Below are positions 44,236 through 56,019 of a DNA stretch of 64,000 bases, one piece after another; position 1 is the stretch's first letter, and every line of letters starts with the position of its first letter. Source of the DNA: Sporopachydermia quercuum (taxonomy: Eukaryota > Ascomycota > Sporopachydermiomycetes > Sporopachydermiales > Sporopachydermiaceae); the NCBI GenBank assembly GCA_001599295.1, contig BCGN01000004.1:620346-684345 (forward strand), read 5' to 3'. The position numbers were made by a program, and so were the translations under genes. The notes under the pieces were generated by a model, which was not told the DNA's origin, made no database searches, and worked only from the letters and a program-made list of their open reading frames with translations.

Positions 44236-45653
44236 ATGTGTGATGTTGTATTAGGAGCTCAATGGGGTGATGAAGGAAAGGGAAAGCTTGTTGATATTCT
44301 TTGTGAAGATATCGACGTGTGTGCTAGATGCCAAGTATGTAATTATGATAGTTAGAGATGTAGATGGAGATGAAGATGAAGGTCCAGATGAAGGCCTAGA
44401 TTCTTCAGAGAACAAACAAAAGTGCGAATATCGCTGATTAATGGTGAAAAAATCTAACAAGTTTTTATCAGGGTGGGAACAACGCTGGACATACTATTGT
44501 GGTTAACGGTGTAAAGTATGATTTTCATATGCTTCCTTCAGGATTAGTAAATCCTAAATGTCAAAACTTGATTGGAAATGGTGTTGTTGTCCATATTCCA
44601 AGCTTCTTCGAGGAGTTGGAAACCATTGAAAAGAAAGGTCTCAACTGTAGGGATCGATTATTTGTTTCGTCAAGAGCTCATATTGTTTTTGACTTCCATC
44701 AAAGAACTGATAAGCTGAAAGAAGCTGAATTATCGACCAGTAAAAAGGCAATTGGCACTACTGGTAAAGGTATTGGTCCGACTTATTCNACCAAAGCTTC
44801 AAGATCTGGTATCAGAATTCATCATTTAGTTTCTCAAGAGCCTGGTTCTTGGGACGAATTCAAATTGAGATTGCAAAGATTGATTGACTCAAGAAAGAAG
44901 AGATATGGTGATTTTGATTGCGACTTTGATGCTGAAGTTGAAAGGTATAAAGTCTTAGCAGAAAAGATCCGTCCTTTTGTTGTTGACTCTATTGCTTTCA
45001 TGCATAATGCTATCAAGGAAAAGAAGAAGATTTTGGTTGAAGGCGCTAATGCACTCATGCTTGATATCGACTTTGGTACTTATCCTTATGTTACCTCTTC
45101 AAGTACCGGCATTGGTGGTGTTTTAACTGGTTTGGGTATCCCACCAAGAGCTATCCGTAATATTTATGGTGTTGTTAAAGCTTACACTACCAGAGTTGGT
45201 GAGGGTCCCTTCCCTACTGAACAGCTTAATGAAGTTGGTGAACACCTACAAACTGTTGGTGCTGAATACGGTGTTACAACTGGTAGAAAGAGAAGATGTG
45301 GTTGGCTAGACTTAGTTGTTCTGAAATACTCTACTTTAATCAATGGTTACACTTCATTGAATATCACCAAGTTAGATGTTTTGGATCAATTACCCGAAAT
45401 AAAAGTCGGCGTAAAGTATATTCATAAAGGCAAAGATGTTGAGTTGTTCCCTGAAGATTTGAACTTTTTAGCCAATGTTGACGTTGAGTATGCCACTCTT
45501 CCTGGTTGGCAACAGGATACTACAAAGATTACAAAATACTCTGATTTACCTGAAAATGCAAAGAAATACATCGAATACATTGAAAACTTTGTTGATGTGA
45601 AAGTTGACTGGGTTGGTGTGGGTCCCGGTAGAGATAGCATGTTGAAGAAATAA
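44236..45653 (+). CDS. ADE12: Adenylosuccinate synthetase, two exons
   Basis: Exons 44236-44334 and 44472-45653; 426 aa (S. cerevisiae Ade12 is 433). The donor GTATGT follows codon 33, phase 0, and the CAG acceptor restores [18 protein letters not shown], which is the family core. The GTP/IMP-binding loop [11 protein letters not shown] is at 7-17. Other signatures are [15 protein letters not shown] (the N at 44789 hides one residue), [34 protein letters not shown] and VGPGRDSM at the C-terminus. The enzyme joins IMP and aspartate with GTP to make adenylosuccinate, the first committed step to AMP. Confidence 0.97.
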
Positions 45654-45974
45654 GCAAATTTGGTGGTTTGGCTATTTTCTCCTCGTCTCACTTTGATATT
45701 TTAGTGTACTAGATAATATTGTTCAATTATCTTTCTTGAGTTATTGATGGTTTTCGTAATATAAACAAGGCATTAGATTATGATAACTTTGAGCTGCAAT
45801 CATAAATATATTTAGATATATATACATTAGTGAACTTCTAAGTATTGTATTAGAATAGATAGGTTTATCGTAAGATTTCATTGAAANCAAATATGCATGA
45901 TGAATGTATATTTCTAATGCATGATATTAAGTCTAAACAAATCTCTCTAAGGCATACCCATCCATTTGATTCTA
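45654..45974. other. Convergent 3' intergenic region, ADE12 / ALG9
   Basis: 320 bp with AT-rich 3' end signals only. Confidence 0.5.
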
Positions 45975-48572
45975 CTATTTCACTCGTTTAAACAAGCAAT
46001 AATCATTGTAAACAATATGATAATTAGGTATCAACCATTGGAATGCTTCAGGAACATAAAGAAGCTTACTAATGCCTGACTTTTCATTGTCAATTATCTT
46101 AGTACATGTTATCTTCTCCCAGGTCAATCCATGGTTTGTCCCGATGCTCTCTTCAATCTCTCTCACATTTGTTCGCTCATCTGTGGAACTCCTATCATTT
46201 AGATCTATTTCCGTTTCATCTTCACCTAAAGCTAACTCAATGTTCAACTCATAATGTTCAATATCTTTTTGCTTTATCTCATTAGCAATATCATCTTCTA
46301 ATGATTCAAAGCTAAGTTCATGATTATGAATAGCTCTTTCAAAATCTGCTAATGCAAAAACATCAATCTCACCATCTCTTGTTGACACTTCCTTATCAAC
46401 ATCAATAGCATAGTCACACATAGTAAAAGGTACGATCTTATCCCAATCAAATTCATTTCTATTATTCATGCCCTTTGGTATTTCATGAGTACCAGGTAGT
46501 TTGAACTCTTGGAAAAGATATTCAAAAATATGGACCAAAGTGAAACTGGATTGTTCATCGTTAATTGTCTCCAGGACAACAGGTGATATTAAATTTAAGT
46601 CTGGTTCAGCAAAATCACCTGGTAATAAGCCATTAAAACCTGATTTTATGAACTTCATTCTCATAGAATCAGGAATGAAATACGATGAAGGATATCTATA
46701 CCATTCTCTTCCTAAACATAGGTTTCCTTCACTATCATTTGAAATATGTTTATATATTTCTAAAGGACCTGAATAGTAGACATATAATGATGCTGTACGT
46801 GATAAGGATACTATCACATATAAACCTAGCAGTAAAACTGACAGTGATTTCTTTAGATTCAGCTTACCTATCAGTTTAGTAGCTCTTTCTTTGGAGAACA
46901 GTAGGACCGACAGGATAATTGTAGATACAGATTCGATAAAACCAATAACACCAGGAGCTGCTATAGCAGCAGCTAAACATATAGTAGAATAAACAGGATA
47001 GAAGAACCGTTCTTCTTTATGAGGTTGAGGCACGAAAATTGCTGCCCAAAGATATAGAGGACTAACGATGAAAAGGATATCAGAAAGCGTAACTGAATTC
47101 GGAAGTACACTTCTATCATAGCAGAATTTCCTTATGATGATAATCACTGGTGTAAGAATAGCAAGTATTATGACAATATTGAAATTAAGTAGGAAGTTCA
47201 ATACATAATAAATCCATGGTTCAGTTCCAAATATCTCTGGACCAACTATAGCTTCTGTTTCACCGTTATTGAAAACATTATAATATATAATGTTTAAAGG
47301 TATAAATAAAACTTTGCTTGAAATCGTTTCGATTATTCTCTGCGCCAATGATGATACATCAGTAATAGGAACTAGAGATCTAGAAGGTTTTAGGTCAAAC
47401 ACACTGTCTAGGTGATAGAATGCTCTGTCAGCGCTTATGACAGCAAAACTAGAAAGTAATATGGTTATTATCGAGGAAACAATAATAGGAATGAGTATTT
47501 TTCTCAGTATGTACTGTGGGGATTGGTGATAGTCCGTCGATCCTATTCTACTGCTATTGATTCTATTGCTTCCATCATTTGATTGATCTAATGACATAAT
47601 TCTTAATTTCATCTCCAAATCATCAACAATGATTTCAGAACCAGCAGAATGAATGTCATCAAACGTATCGTCGATCAATGAACCATTTTCCTTATAATAT
47701 TTACCATCTTGATCATGATAGAATCCATACTTAGCGTATCCTTCTTGTAGAGAAATAGTACCATTGATCATTTCAGAATTGGTTCTTGTTTCTTTCATTA
47801 TGACATTATCGTTAGATGGTAATGCGATACTTGGTTTATCATTAAAGTAACCAAAAGAAAATAGAGCCTGAATGAATATAATATAAGCTAAGAATGGAAC
47901 AGCGATTGCCCATTGGAATGGCCAACCCAAGCATCCTCCTACCCACAGTTGTGAGATTGCCCAAATAGCATAAGAATTAGTTATATTATTGAACAATAGT
48001 AAAGGCCCTTCTGAATGGAATCTTATAAACTGAATGATGTTACTCGTTGCAAGGGTGACCATATTCATTGAAAACGACGAAGGAAGAAAAGCAGTCGATG
48101 CATGATACATTCCAGTTGAAAATAAACTAAATGTTAGATAAAACACCGCTACTGTCAATGAAATCTTTATTCTCAACGTAGAGAACAATCTATACTCTGT
48201 ATATGATGTCCATAGTGCTAATACTATTCGAACAAAATAGAAATATAGAATCTTGTTATTAGGAACGAAATTAAGTTGATCAACGTTTCTGAAGATAAAT
48301 GATTTAAGTATTCTAAAACTCATGAACTTTCTACCAGCTAATTCTATCAGTGAATATAAACTAGCATAAGCCCACGATCTTATAGCAAATTCTGGTGAAT
48401 ATTCCCACGTTTGCTTGCCGAAGTAATGAGTGAGATAATGAGTGGCTTCCCAGTAGTTAAATACTTCATCGCAGTCAGCAATTATTGAATACAAAGAATA
48501 GATTATTCTTATGGTTGCAATGGTTGCAAATGTCTGAATTGGACTATTCAATATCATGTCTAATAGAAGCAT
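45975..48572 (-). CDS. ALG9: Dolichyl-linked oligosaccharide alpha-1,2-mannosyltransferase Alg9 (GT22), enlarged
   Basis: Single exon, 865 aa, against 555 aa in S. cerevisiae. The GT22 signature DCDEVFNYWE is at 33-42, and QTWEYSPEFAIRSWAY at 54-69 is Alg9-specific. Several hydrophobic segments follow, with YLWAAIFVPQPHKEERFFYP (the HKEERF motif of the family) in the second half. Near the C-terminus LCLGREWYRYPSSYFIP and the final KITCTKIIDNEKS and FQWLIPNYHIVYNDYCLFK segments match Alg9. The extra length comes from an insertion of about 100 hydrophilic residues after the sixth or so membrane segment (about 245-350) and an acidic insertion of about 90 residues near 700-790. The enzyme adds the seventh and ninth mannoses to the lipid-linked oligosaccharide in the ER lumen. 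The ATG at codon 6 is an alternative start. Confidence 0.9.
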   Translation of the reverse strand: MLLLDMILNSPIQTFATIATIRIIYSLYSIIADCDEVFNYWEATHYLTHYFGKQTWEYSPEFAIRSWAYASLYSLIELAGRKFMSFRILKSFIFRNVDQLNFVPNNKILYFYFVRIVLALWTSYTEYRLFSTLRIKISLTVAVFYLTFSLFSTGMYHASTAFLPSSFSMNMVTLATSNIIQFIRFHSEGPLLLFNNITNSYAIWAISQLWVGGCLGWPFQWAIAVPFLAYIIFIQALFSFGYFNDKPSIALPSNDNVIMKETRTNSEMINGTISLQEGYAKYGFYHDQDGKYYKENGSLIDDTFDDIHSAGSEIIVDDLEMKLRIMSLDQSNDGSNRINSSRIGSTDYHQSPQYILRKILIPIIVSSIITILLSSFAVISADRAFYHLDSVFDLKPSRSLVPITDVSSLAQRIIETISSKVLFIPLNIIYYNVFNNGETEAIVGPEIFGTEPWIYYVLNFLLNFNIVIILAILTPVIIIIRKFCYDRSVLPNSVTLSDILFIVSPLYLWAAIFVPQPHKEERFFYPVYSTICLAAAIAAPGVIGFIESVSTIILSVLLFSKERATKLIGKLNLKKSLSVLLLGLYVIVSLSRTASLYVYYSGPLEIYKHISNDSEGNLCLGREWYRYPSSYFIPDSMRMKFIKSGFNGLLPGDFAEPDLNLISPVVLETINDEQSSFTLVHIFEYLFQEFKLPGTHEIPKGMNNRNEFDWDKIVPFTMCDYAIDVDKEVSTRDGEIDVFALADFERAIHNHELSFESLEDDIANEIKQKDIEHYELNIELALGEDETEIDLNDRSSTDERTNVREIEESIGTNHGLTWEKITCTKIIDNEKSGISKLLYVPEAFQWLIPNYHIVYNDYCLFKRVK

Positions 48573-49850
48573 TTTGAATTTATGCTCTTGTAATTGCTTT
48601 TGATGACAATGTTAGTCAAGCTTTGCTGGTCTTTTTCTTTCAACTCATCCATTCGAATATAAACAGTTCAGTTGATAATCGAATCTCCAATTCCCAATAT
48701 GCTGTAACTTATTTTCTTTTGTCCACTCAACTAATTCAAACAATCAATAAAATTTTATCAAATAATATCATTTCTCTCGTACAGTTGAGACTCATCAAAT
48801 GATTTGATGAACAAATCAATCTATGCTATTCAGAGAGAATCAAAACTCAAAACATATATGTTATGTTCACAATTTGTTTTTGCTCTTTTCGCTCTTTTCG
48901 TTTCATAGAAAACCAACAAACCTGATCAGAGTTCATGGATTCTCGTTTCCATTATTATCATTATCAATTTAGATCTACCAAATTTTTGAAGGTTCATGTA
49001 ATTCGTTGGTTAAATGTCCTAACTCATGAACAGGTTGATGATTTTTATTGATTTTTCAGATTTCGTGTTTATCATCGGCTACTGCCAAAATAGGTAAGAA
49101 TTTATCATAACATAACGAATATGAAAAAGCACATGCAAATCAAAGAGATGATGATGAATAGAAGAGTATGGTAATAATATTGTTTAATAGATGAATAAGC
49201 GAGGTTGAATAGAAATTAAATAAATTAATGATGGTGGTTGAAGGCAAGCAATAAATGCATAAGAAGCTCTGAAAGAATAGTACCTGATTAAGAACTGCAA
49301 GTACAACTAGGTGGGAGCTATAGGAAATATAGCAATACAGATAATCTACATTATTGAGAAAAGAATAATAAATACGAAACCATGCATTGATTGTAACAAA
49401 AAGACTATTAGAATAGTTATAAATATTACCATGAGTTTATAAATAAAATAACAGAACACCCAGAGAAGAATTTCATGAAGGAGCAGTAAGGAGTTTGATG
49501 TGTAACGAGTTAACTCTTAGTTACGAATCAATAAAATCGTATACATCCGGTAGAGCTGTCATCAAAAACTAAAATAGCTTCCTTATCGGATTGAAATCTT
49601 CAACATAATGCAAAACACGATAGTGATGTGAAGGTGCACTTGATAAAGAAAAAACAAACTTCTATCGAATATTTGATAACATTCCATCTTAATTATTCAC
49701 CAGACAAAAACCCATTCAACTTTACAATTTATTTATCAGCGATAGGATAAAAAGTGGGATAATGGAATCTTGATGTTTGTTAGTAAATACAATGAATCAT
49801 AATAAAACTGAGCCTCACACGACTGTTCGGCTATAAACTGGCCTAAACAA
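48573..49850. other. Intergenic stretch upstream of ALG9
   Basis: About 1.3 kb, with both flanking genes on the minus strand. No gene is seen. A near-duplicate of a short word (GCTCTTTTCGCTCTTTTCG) lies at 48882-48900. Confidence 0.45.
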
Positions 49851-50198
49851 TTATTCTTTCAAAACATACCTTCCATCATTGTAGACAGAATCTTTTGGAT
49901 CCCAGCCTTCAACATCCTTCATGATTTCCTTCTCCTTTGCTAATTGACTATAATATCGTCGGACAGTATCACGATCAACCTCAGCTTGTAATAAAGGTTG
50001 AATGTAAATTCTTGACCAAAGCTTTTCTCTTTTTAATTCCCGTCTTTCATGAATAGCACTGTATGTAACATAGAATCCGTATCCACAGAGTCCAATTAAT
50101 CCTGCTAGCCAAATCTTAGGTCTGAATCCTCTTGATGGCAAATTTCTCTTCCATTGAACGGGTTCGTACCCTCCCACGGGTGGCATATCTTGGACCAT
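49851..50198 (-). CDS. Mitochondrial complex I subunit, GRIM-19/NDUFA13 type
   Basis: Single exon, 115 aa. The N-terminus QDMPPVGGYEPVQWKRNLPS is the family signature, followed by one membrane span (about 28-47), the ERRELKREK charged stretch, and a C-terminal helix ending GWDPKDSVYNDGRYV. GRIM-19 is an accessory subunit of NADH:ubiquinone oxidoreductase (B16.6 in cattle). Its presence implies a classical proton-pumping complex I, which S. cerevisiae and its close relatives have lost. It is divergent from PHO13. Confidence 0.93.
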   Translation of the reverse strand: MVQDMPPVGGYEPVQWKRNLPSRGFRPKIWLAGLIGLCGYGFYVTYSAIHERRELKREKLWSRIYIQPLLQAEVDRDTVRRYYSQLAKEKEIMKDVEGWDPKDSVYNDGRYVLKE

Positions 50199-51109
50199 TT
50201 TTAATTTCTGACTATTCGTTTATTGATGTGTTTTTTAATGTATCTTGTGATTCTATACTAGTCTCCGCCTATTGTATATCCACTTAACCCAATATTCATC
50301 CAACAACTACTCCGAAATACTGCTGAATGCACTTCCAAGCTTCTCTCGTAAACTGGATTAACAAACTGTCAAATATTTTTATATAGCTGAATATCTATCT
50401 AGTTTCTTATCTTGCATTGTAGATAACTATCAACATAATGTTTCTCTTCCACATAAAAGACCGATCAAGCCAATTAAAATGTGCAATTAATAATTTCCAT
50501 ACATTTAACACCCACTCACCTCCAAATACTACTTTATACATAGGGGGATGTCTCAAGATCATTAATTTACACATAACATCTCACTTCAAACAAACCCCCA
50601 CAGTCTCATTTCCCATGCATGTATTATATCTCTACTTTTCTTACAACCTTTGATAAGAAAGCAAGATGATTACCACGGAAAGGACTAAAGAAATAGAGAA
50701 AAACTGTTAATTGTATATCAGATTTTTATGTAACTACTATTAATTGAGTAGATAAAATATACAGATAGTATTTTTTGATAGGTTTCATTATTGATAATGT
50801 GAGATAGATCATTCATTACTCAAGTCGGCTCATTTTGATTTACCCGAAGCAGGTTTAAAGTTTGTCGTTCTGACATTTGCTTTTGAGAATGATTTAGGCA
50901 GTAGGACCGCACCAATGTCATAGCTAAAGCTATTGAATTACAAGGATACTAGATTATCTATGGAGTGTTTGGCAAACAATGTGTCAAGATAATATTTCAT
51001 ATATGAAGTTTCATTAGTTTTGTTTGTTCGTAGAAGCTGCAAGATAGAATAAGTGAATTACTGGTGGCTTTCACTGTTGTATTGTTTCTATGACTCATAT
51101 TGACTCATA
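50199..51109. other. Divergent intergenic region, GRIM-19 gene / PHO13
   Basis: About 0.9 kb between divergent genes, presumed to hold both promoters. A 71-codon open frame near 50438-50653 has the composition of noise. Confidence 0.45.
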
Positions 51110-52178
51110 ATGACAACAGGAACAACTACCAAAATTACTACCAAAGAACAGGTAGAAGCTCTTCTCAGCAAATACACATATTTTTTGTTTGATTGCGATG
51201 GGGTTCTATGGACAGGAAATACCCTTTTGCCTCATGTTGTCGAGACATTAGATTTGTTAAGAGCCCGAGGAAAGAAACTTATCTTTGTTACCAACAATTC
51301 AACAAAATCTCGTCAAGCTTATACCAAGAAGTTTGCCAAGTTCGGTTTAACAGTTTCTAAAGTACGTTGAAAATTATTTAAGTGCTTTTACATATTCTTT
51401 TGTTGTTATTAGAAAGATTAACTAATTGGGTTGTTTAGGAGGAAATATTTGGTTCGGCCTATGCATCAGCTATTTATTTGGATAGAGTTGTAAACTATCC
51501 TAAAGATAAGAAGGTTCTTGTGGTCGGAGAATCAGGTATTGAAGAAGAATTAGAAGAAGTAGGAATAAAATATGTTGGTGGAACAGTATGTTTTTTTGTT
51601 AATTTTTTCTGGATCAATGTTGTACGTGTTCTATTTATTAACAGATTTTTACACTATAGGATCCCAAGCTAAACAGGGATATTACTGACGAGGATAGAAA
51701 AACATTGGCCTACAATCCAGAGATTGGAGCTGTGCTCGCTGGTTTAGATACTCATTTTAATTATTTGAAAATGGCAAACGCTTTACTACAGATTCAAAAT
51801 CCTTCAACATTATTCGTTGCTACTAATATTGATTCTACTTACCCAAGTGAAGGTAAACTATTACCTGGAGCTGGATCAATCATTCATACACTAGTTTATG
51901 CTTCTGGAAGAACACCTATTGCTTGTGGTAAGCCTTCAAACACTATGATGGATTGTATCAAAGCGAAATATCATTTTCAACCTGATGAGGCATGTATGAT
52001 TGGTGATAGACTAAATACGGATATGAAGTTTGCAAAGAATGGTGGATTAGGTAGCTTTATGGTCTTGACAGGTGTTGATAAAGAAGAAACGATTCTTTCA
52101 ACCGATCCTAAACCTTTGGTGCACCCAGATTATTATGCAGATAGACTTGGTGTCTTATATGAATTACTTAGAGATTAG
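51110..52178 (+). CDS. PHO13: HAD phosphatase Pho13 (phosphoglycolate / 4-nitrophenyl phosphatase), three exons
   Basis: Exons 51110-51361, 51439-51585 and 51660-52178; 305 aa (S. cerevisiae Pho13 is 312). Introns are 77 and 74 nt with GTACGT and GTATGT donors and TAG acceptors; both are phase 0. The HAD nucleophile motif is [10 protein letters not shown], with DxD at the usual place. Motif II is VTNNSTKSR, the cap domain runs from [15 protein letters not shown] to about 200 with [14 protein letters not shown], and motif IV is [15 protein letters not shown]. Pho13 removes toxic side products of glycolysis (2-phospholactate, 4-phosphoerythronate) and phosphoglycolate. Start is the first ATG, giving a Thr-rich N-terminus like other members. 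Confidence 0.95.
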
Positions 52179-52814
52179 ATCTGTAACACTTAATTATTAC
52201 AATTTGTTTTATAAAGATATTATGGCGCAAAGATTCTAAGAATAAGAAAAATGTAGCACTGATGAGATAGCTTTGATAATTGATTTTTTTTTAGCTCTTT
52301 TAAAGTTCTGGTAAATCTACTGCTATTTAAGTTCAACTTCTTAAATGAGATATATGCAGCTAGGTGCATATAGCTGCATGAATTAGATTCATAGTAAAGT
52401 GACTGATGCCGCAACGTTTATAACAATGATTCCTTGGTAAAGACATGGTAGTAAATTGTTTTAAATACTTTCAATGATCAGCANTGATATTTGTATTTTA
52501 TTATCATTAATATACAACGATGGAGCTAATTTTTTGGTGTTGGCAATTACCACCATCTCCTAACTACCTCAATAAAGTAGCCTGCACTTATCTTTATATT
52601 CACATGTAGTTATTGAGGCAAACTTTAGACGCGTTCTAAAATGTTATAATCCTGATCTGAATTAATGGTTCATTCTTACTAATATTTATCACCATTAGTG
52701 CTTTATGTATTCTATATAATTGTCCATCATTGACATGAGAAATATAAATATTACTTGCTATTATGACTGTACAACACACTATGGCTTTTTTGGTGCTTGA
52801 AAACATATAACATA
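52179..52814. other. Intergenic stretch, PHO13 / MGS1
   Basis: About 0.6 kb between two plus-strand genes; no gene is seen. A GTGCATATAGCTGCAT-type imperfect palindrome lies near 52357-52380. Confidence 0.45.
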
Positions 52815-55278
52815 ATGAGTGAACAAGTCGAATGCCCAGTATGTAGAAAACTGGTAGCTCTAACGAAGATCAATGCCCATCTTGATAATAATTGCCAGTC
52901 CGAAGAATCAAAAGAGATTCCTAGCTCTTCCCAATCTGAACCTGATCATGATGTTACTGTTATAAAAGAGGAACAAACTACAAGTAGTTCCAAAATCACC
53001 CATAATCCTCAGAGTAACTCAAATTCCCTTTCATCGTTGCTAGTAGGGTCACGCAAAAGGCCTGGAGAAGCCCTTGACAACGATAGACGAAAGTCTGGGA
53101 TTAAGGATGGCAGGCAACAAAAATCTCAACTACATTCACAGAAAAAAATCCCAACAGGCTCTTTATCGTTGCACTCGACATATGTTAGCTCTTCGATAGA
53201 TTCCTCACCTTTGAGAGAAGCCTCCAGAAACGAAGTAAAAGCAGCTACTCCAAGTAAACCATCAAAACAAAAGGGTATCAAGGATACACGCCCTTTGGCT
53301 GAAAGACTAAGGCCGCAGTCACTAGATGACTATGTTGGTCAAGAGCATTTAGTTGGACAGAAAGGAATTCTAAGGGGGTTCATTCTTTCAGATAGAATAC
53401 CTTCATTAATACTATGGGGTCCACCTGGAGTGGGTAAAACTAGTATTGCAAGGGTCAGTATTATTTGCATAGGAGAGCATCCTGGTTTAACATTTTGATT
53501 AACATTTCATTTACTAATGATGTATTTTTTATTTTATTTTCTAGATCATTGCTCATGTCACCAAATCAAGATTTGTTGAGCTTTCTGCCACTCAATCTGG
53601 CATATCAGAATGTCGGAAAGTATTCGAAGAAGCACGTAATACAATGAAACTTACTAGACAGAGAACCATTCTTTTCTGTGATGAAATTCACAGATTTAAC
53701 AAATCTCAACAGGATATATTTTGTATGTTCAATATGAGAAACATCTTAACAAGTGGATTATACCCATACTAACCTGTAACGATAGTNCCATACGTTGAAA
53801 AGGGAGATATAACATTGGTAGGAGCCACAACTGAGTATGTGACTTATATTGTCTCTATTACTGTATTAATATACTATCTGTGGAACAGGTGTCATAGTAG
53901 ATGCTTACTAACAGCTAATTTGTATAGGAATCCTTCATTTCAATTAAATTCTGCTTTACTTTCAAGATGTCGAGTGTTTGTTTTACAGAAATTAAAACCT
54001 GATGAATTGAAGCAAATTCTAATCAGAGCTTTAGCGGAGATCAATAAAGCAAGAAGAGAGAATACAGATTTGAGTGATTTTCAAGACCCTGATGCAAAGG
54101 CATACTTTTTATTAGATATTGACGCTGAGTGTCTGGATTATTTAGCTGATATATCAGACGGAGACTCACGGATAGCATTAAACCTATTAGAAATAGTTGA
54201 TGGTCACTATTCGAATATTTCTGTTTTTACAGATCCATCGACTCTGATTCCTATTGATTCTGATGAAACGGTCAAAGATAATGATGATGCCGAGAGCACC
54301 GAAAGAATTGCAAGTGAATTCATAGGAAATAATGATGCTCCATCTTTTGATAAGAATAATACAGAGAACGTCAAGGGATATATAATTAGGGTCAGTCTTT
54401 CAGAGATTAAGCAGGTGTTTATTAGATCACATTTGGTTTATGATAGAGTTGGAGATGCTCATTATGATACAATATCTGCTTTCCATAAATCGGTGCGTGG
54501 CTCAGATCCTGATGCAGCATTGTTTTATTTGGCACGAATGCTGGAATCTGGCGAATCACCATTATATGTTGCTAGGAGAATGATCAGAATGGCATCAGAA
54601 GACATTGGAGTAGCTGATGAGTCCTGTTTACCTTTTGCTATAGCCGCTTATCATAGTGTTATGTATGTCGGGTTACCAGAATGTGATGTAATGCTAGCCC
54701 ATTGTACTGTTAAATTGGCTTTGGCAAGAAAATCAGTTATGGTGTATCGTGCGTGGAATAGAGTTAAAGCTGCTATCAAGACAGATACAAAAGTTGCCTC
54801 TAGTCCAATTCCCATTCATTTACGTAACGCGCCTACTAAGTTAATGAAAGAGCTGGGATATGGCGATTTATATAAATATAACCCGGCATTTGTTGATGGT
54901 AAAGTGAGACAAAGGTATATGCCAGAAGGGCTGGAAGATATGAAGTTCATATTTCCTGGCGATCATTTAGGAGACGAGGTTGATCCTGAAGCTGAAGACT
55001 TGGATGAAAGAGATAGTAAGGATATATATAGTAGTCCTTATAGGAAAGCAGTTTTAGGGAATAGGAGTAGTGAAAAGAGTTGGCTTGATACTAGACATGA
55101 GAAATACTATAGATATCGCCCTGGAAATGTAAAGCAAGAAGATCATTTGATCGGTAGTACCAGAAGTATCAACGACAAAAGAAGACAATCAAATGGTGAT
55201 GACACTGATAACCTTGATGACGATAATGACAATCACAATCACAATGACGATGACGATGACTATGTAGAACCATACTAA
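52815..55278 (+). CDS. MGS1: AAA+ ATPase Mgs1 (WRNIP1/RarA), four exons
   Basis: Exons 52815-53453, 53545-53722, 53786-53834 and 53928-55278; 738 aa. Donors are GTCAGT, GTATGT and GTATGT; a TACTAAC branch precedes the last two acceptors. The UBZ4 zinc finger is C7-x2-C10-x11-H22-x4-C27. A Ser-rich linker leads to [20 protein letters not shown]. Walker A is GPPGVGKTS; Walker [15 protein letters not shown], is in exon 2; [20 protein letters not shown] crosses exons 2-4, with the N at 53787 in a TTN codon that must be Leu or Phe; sensor 2 region [13 protein letters not shown] follows. The C-terminal tetramerisation domain ends near LYKYNP. Mgs1 binds ubiquitinated PCNA at stalled forks. It is longer than the 587-aa S. 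cerevisiae protein because of the linker and a 100-residue acidic tail. Confidence 0.95.
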
Positions 55279-55668
55279 AAAAAAGCTTTCAATAAACATT
55301 TACTCTTGATCGATGTTTTCAGATTTATAGAGCAGGGTCTCTTGGATAATACACAAATATGCTATAGAACACCAGCACCATTTTCGCCAAAAATAAAAAA
55401 TATGCTAATCCCCAAAGTGATATAATAATACAGATATAATGACAAAAATCAAAAACAAAAAGAAAGAGAGAAAGGAAAAACCAAAACAAATCATTATCTA
55501 CATGTTGAATAAAATGGCAAAATAATGACTCAGAACAAAAAAAATAGTAAAGAGAAAACATGAAAACGCTTTTCCAATCGAGCTTCAACCATCATTGGTA
55601 TCGCGAAACTATAAATCTTCCTTGACTGAATAATCTATCTTTTAGTGGTGAGTTTGGCATGCGGTTTG
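55279..55668. other. Convergent 3' intergenic region
   Basis: About 0.4 kb, A-rich on the plus strand; 3' end of MGS1 and of the minus-strand frames that follow. No gene is seen. Confidence 0.45.
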
Positions 55669-56019
55669 CTATCCTATTAGTAAGTGATGTTGATATGCGT
55701 CTTTGTTCTTCGTTGCTACTCCTTTGTCTACCTCTTCTTCCTCTTCATTAGGAACAAACAAAGACGGATCAGGACCAAAAAGTTCATCGGCTCCTTCAGG
55801 AACAGGGAATTCTCCCCCATTCGCAGAAAATTGATTATCACCAAAGTCAGGATATTGATCACAATCACCATTACGAAAGTCTAATATGTTATCATCCAAA
55901 TAACTTGCATCCTTATTAACAGTTTCTTCATCACGAACATCTAAACCGATACTATTAAATTCGGCGTCACTTGCAACAAACGAATTCTCCACAGGAACAA
56001 AAAGTTGTTCTTCATCATC
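55669..56019 (-). CDS. In-phase continuation after a TAG stop, frame C
   Basis: From the codon after the TAG of frame B the same phase stays open for 116 codons to a stop at 55669. There is no ATG near its start (the nearest Met-like codon is GTG). The peptide is strongly acidic (DDEEQLFVP, DGEADELFGPDPSLFVP-like repeats of [LF]FVP, EEEEEV), similar to the preceding frame. The repeat of xLFVP at both ends of the piece argues that it is real coding sequence. Alone it has no start and would not be a gene. Confidence 0.4.
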   Translation of the reverse strand, partial: DDEEQLFVPVENSFVASDAEFNSIGLDVRDEETVNKDASYLDDNILDFRNGDCDQYPDFGDNQFSANGGEFPVPEGADELFGPDPSLFVPNEEEEEVDKGVATKNKDAYQHHLLIG

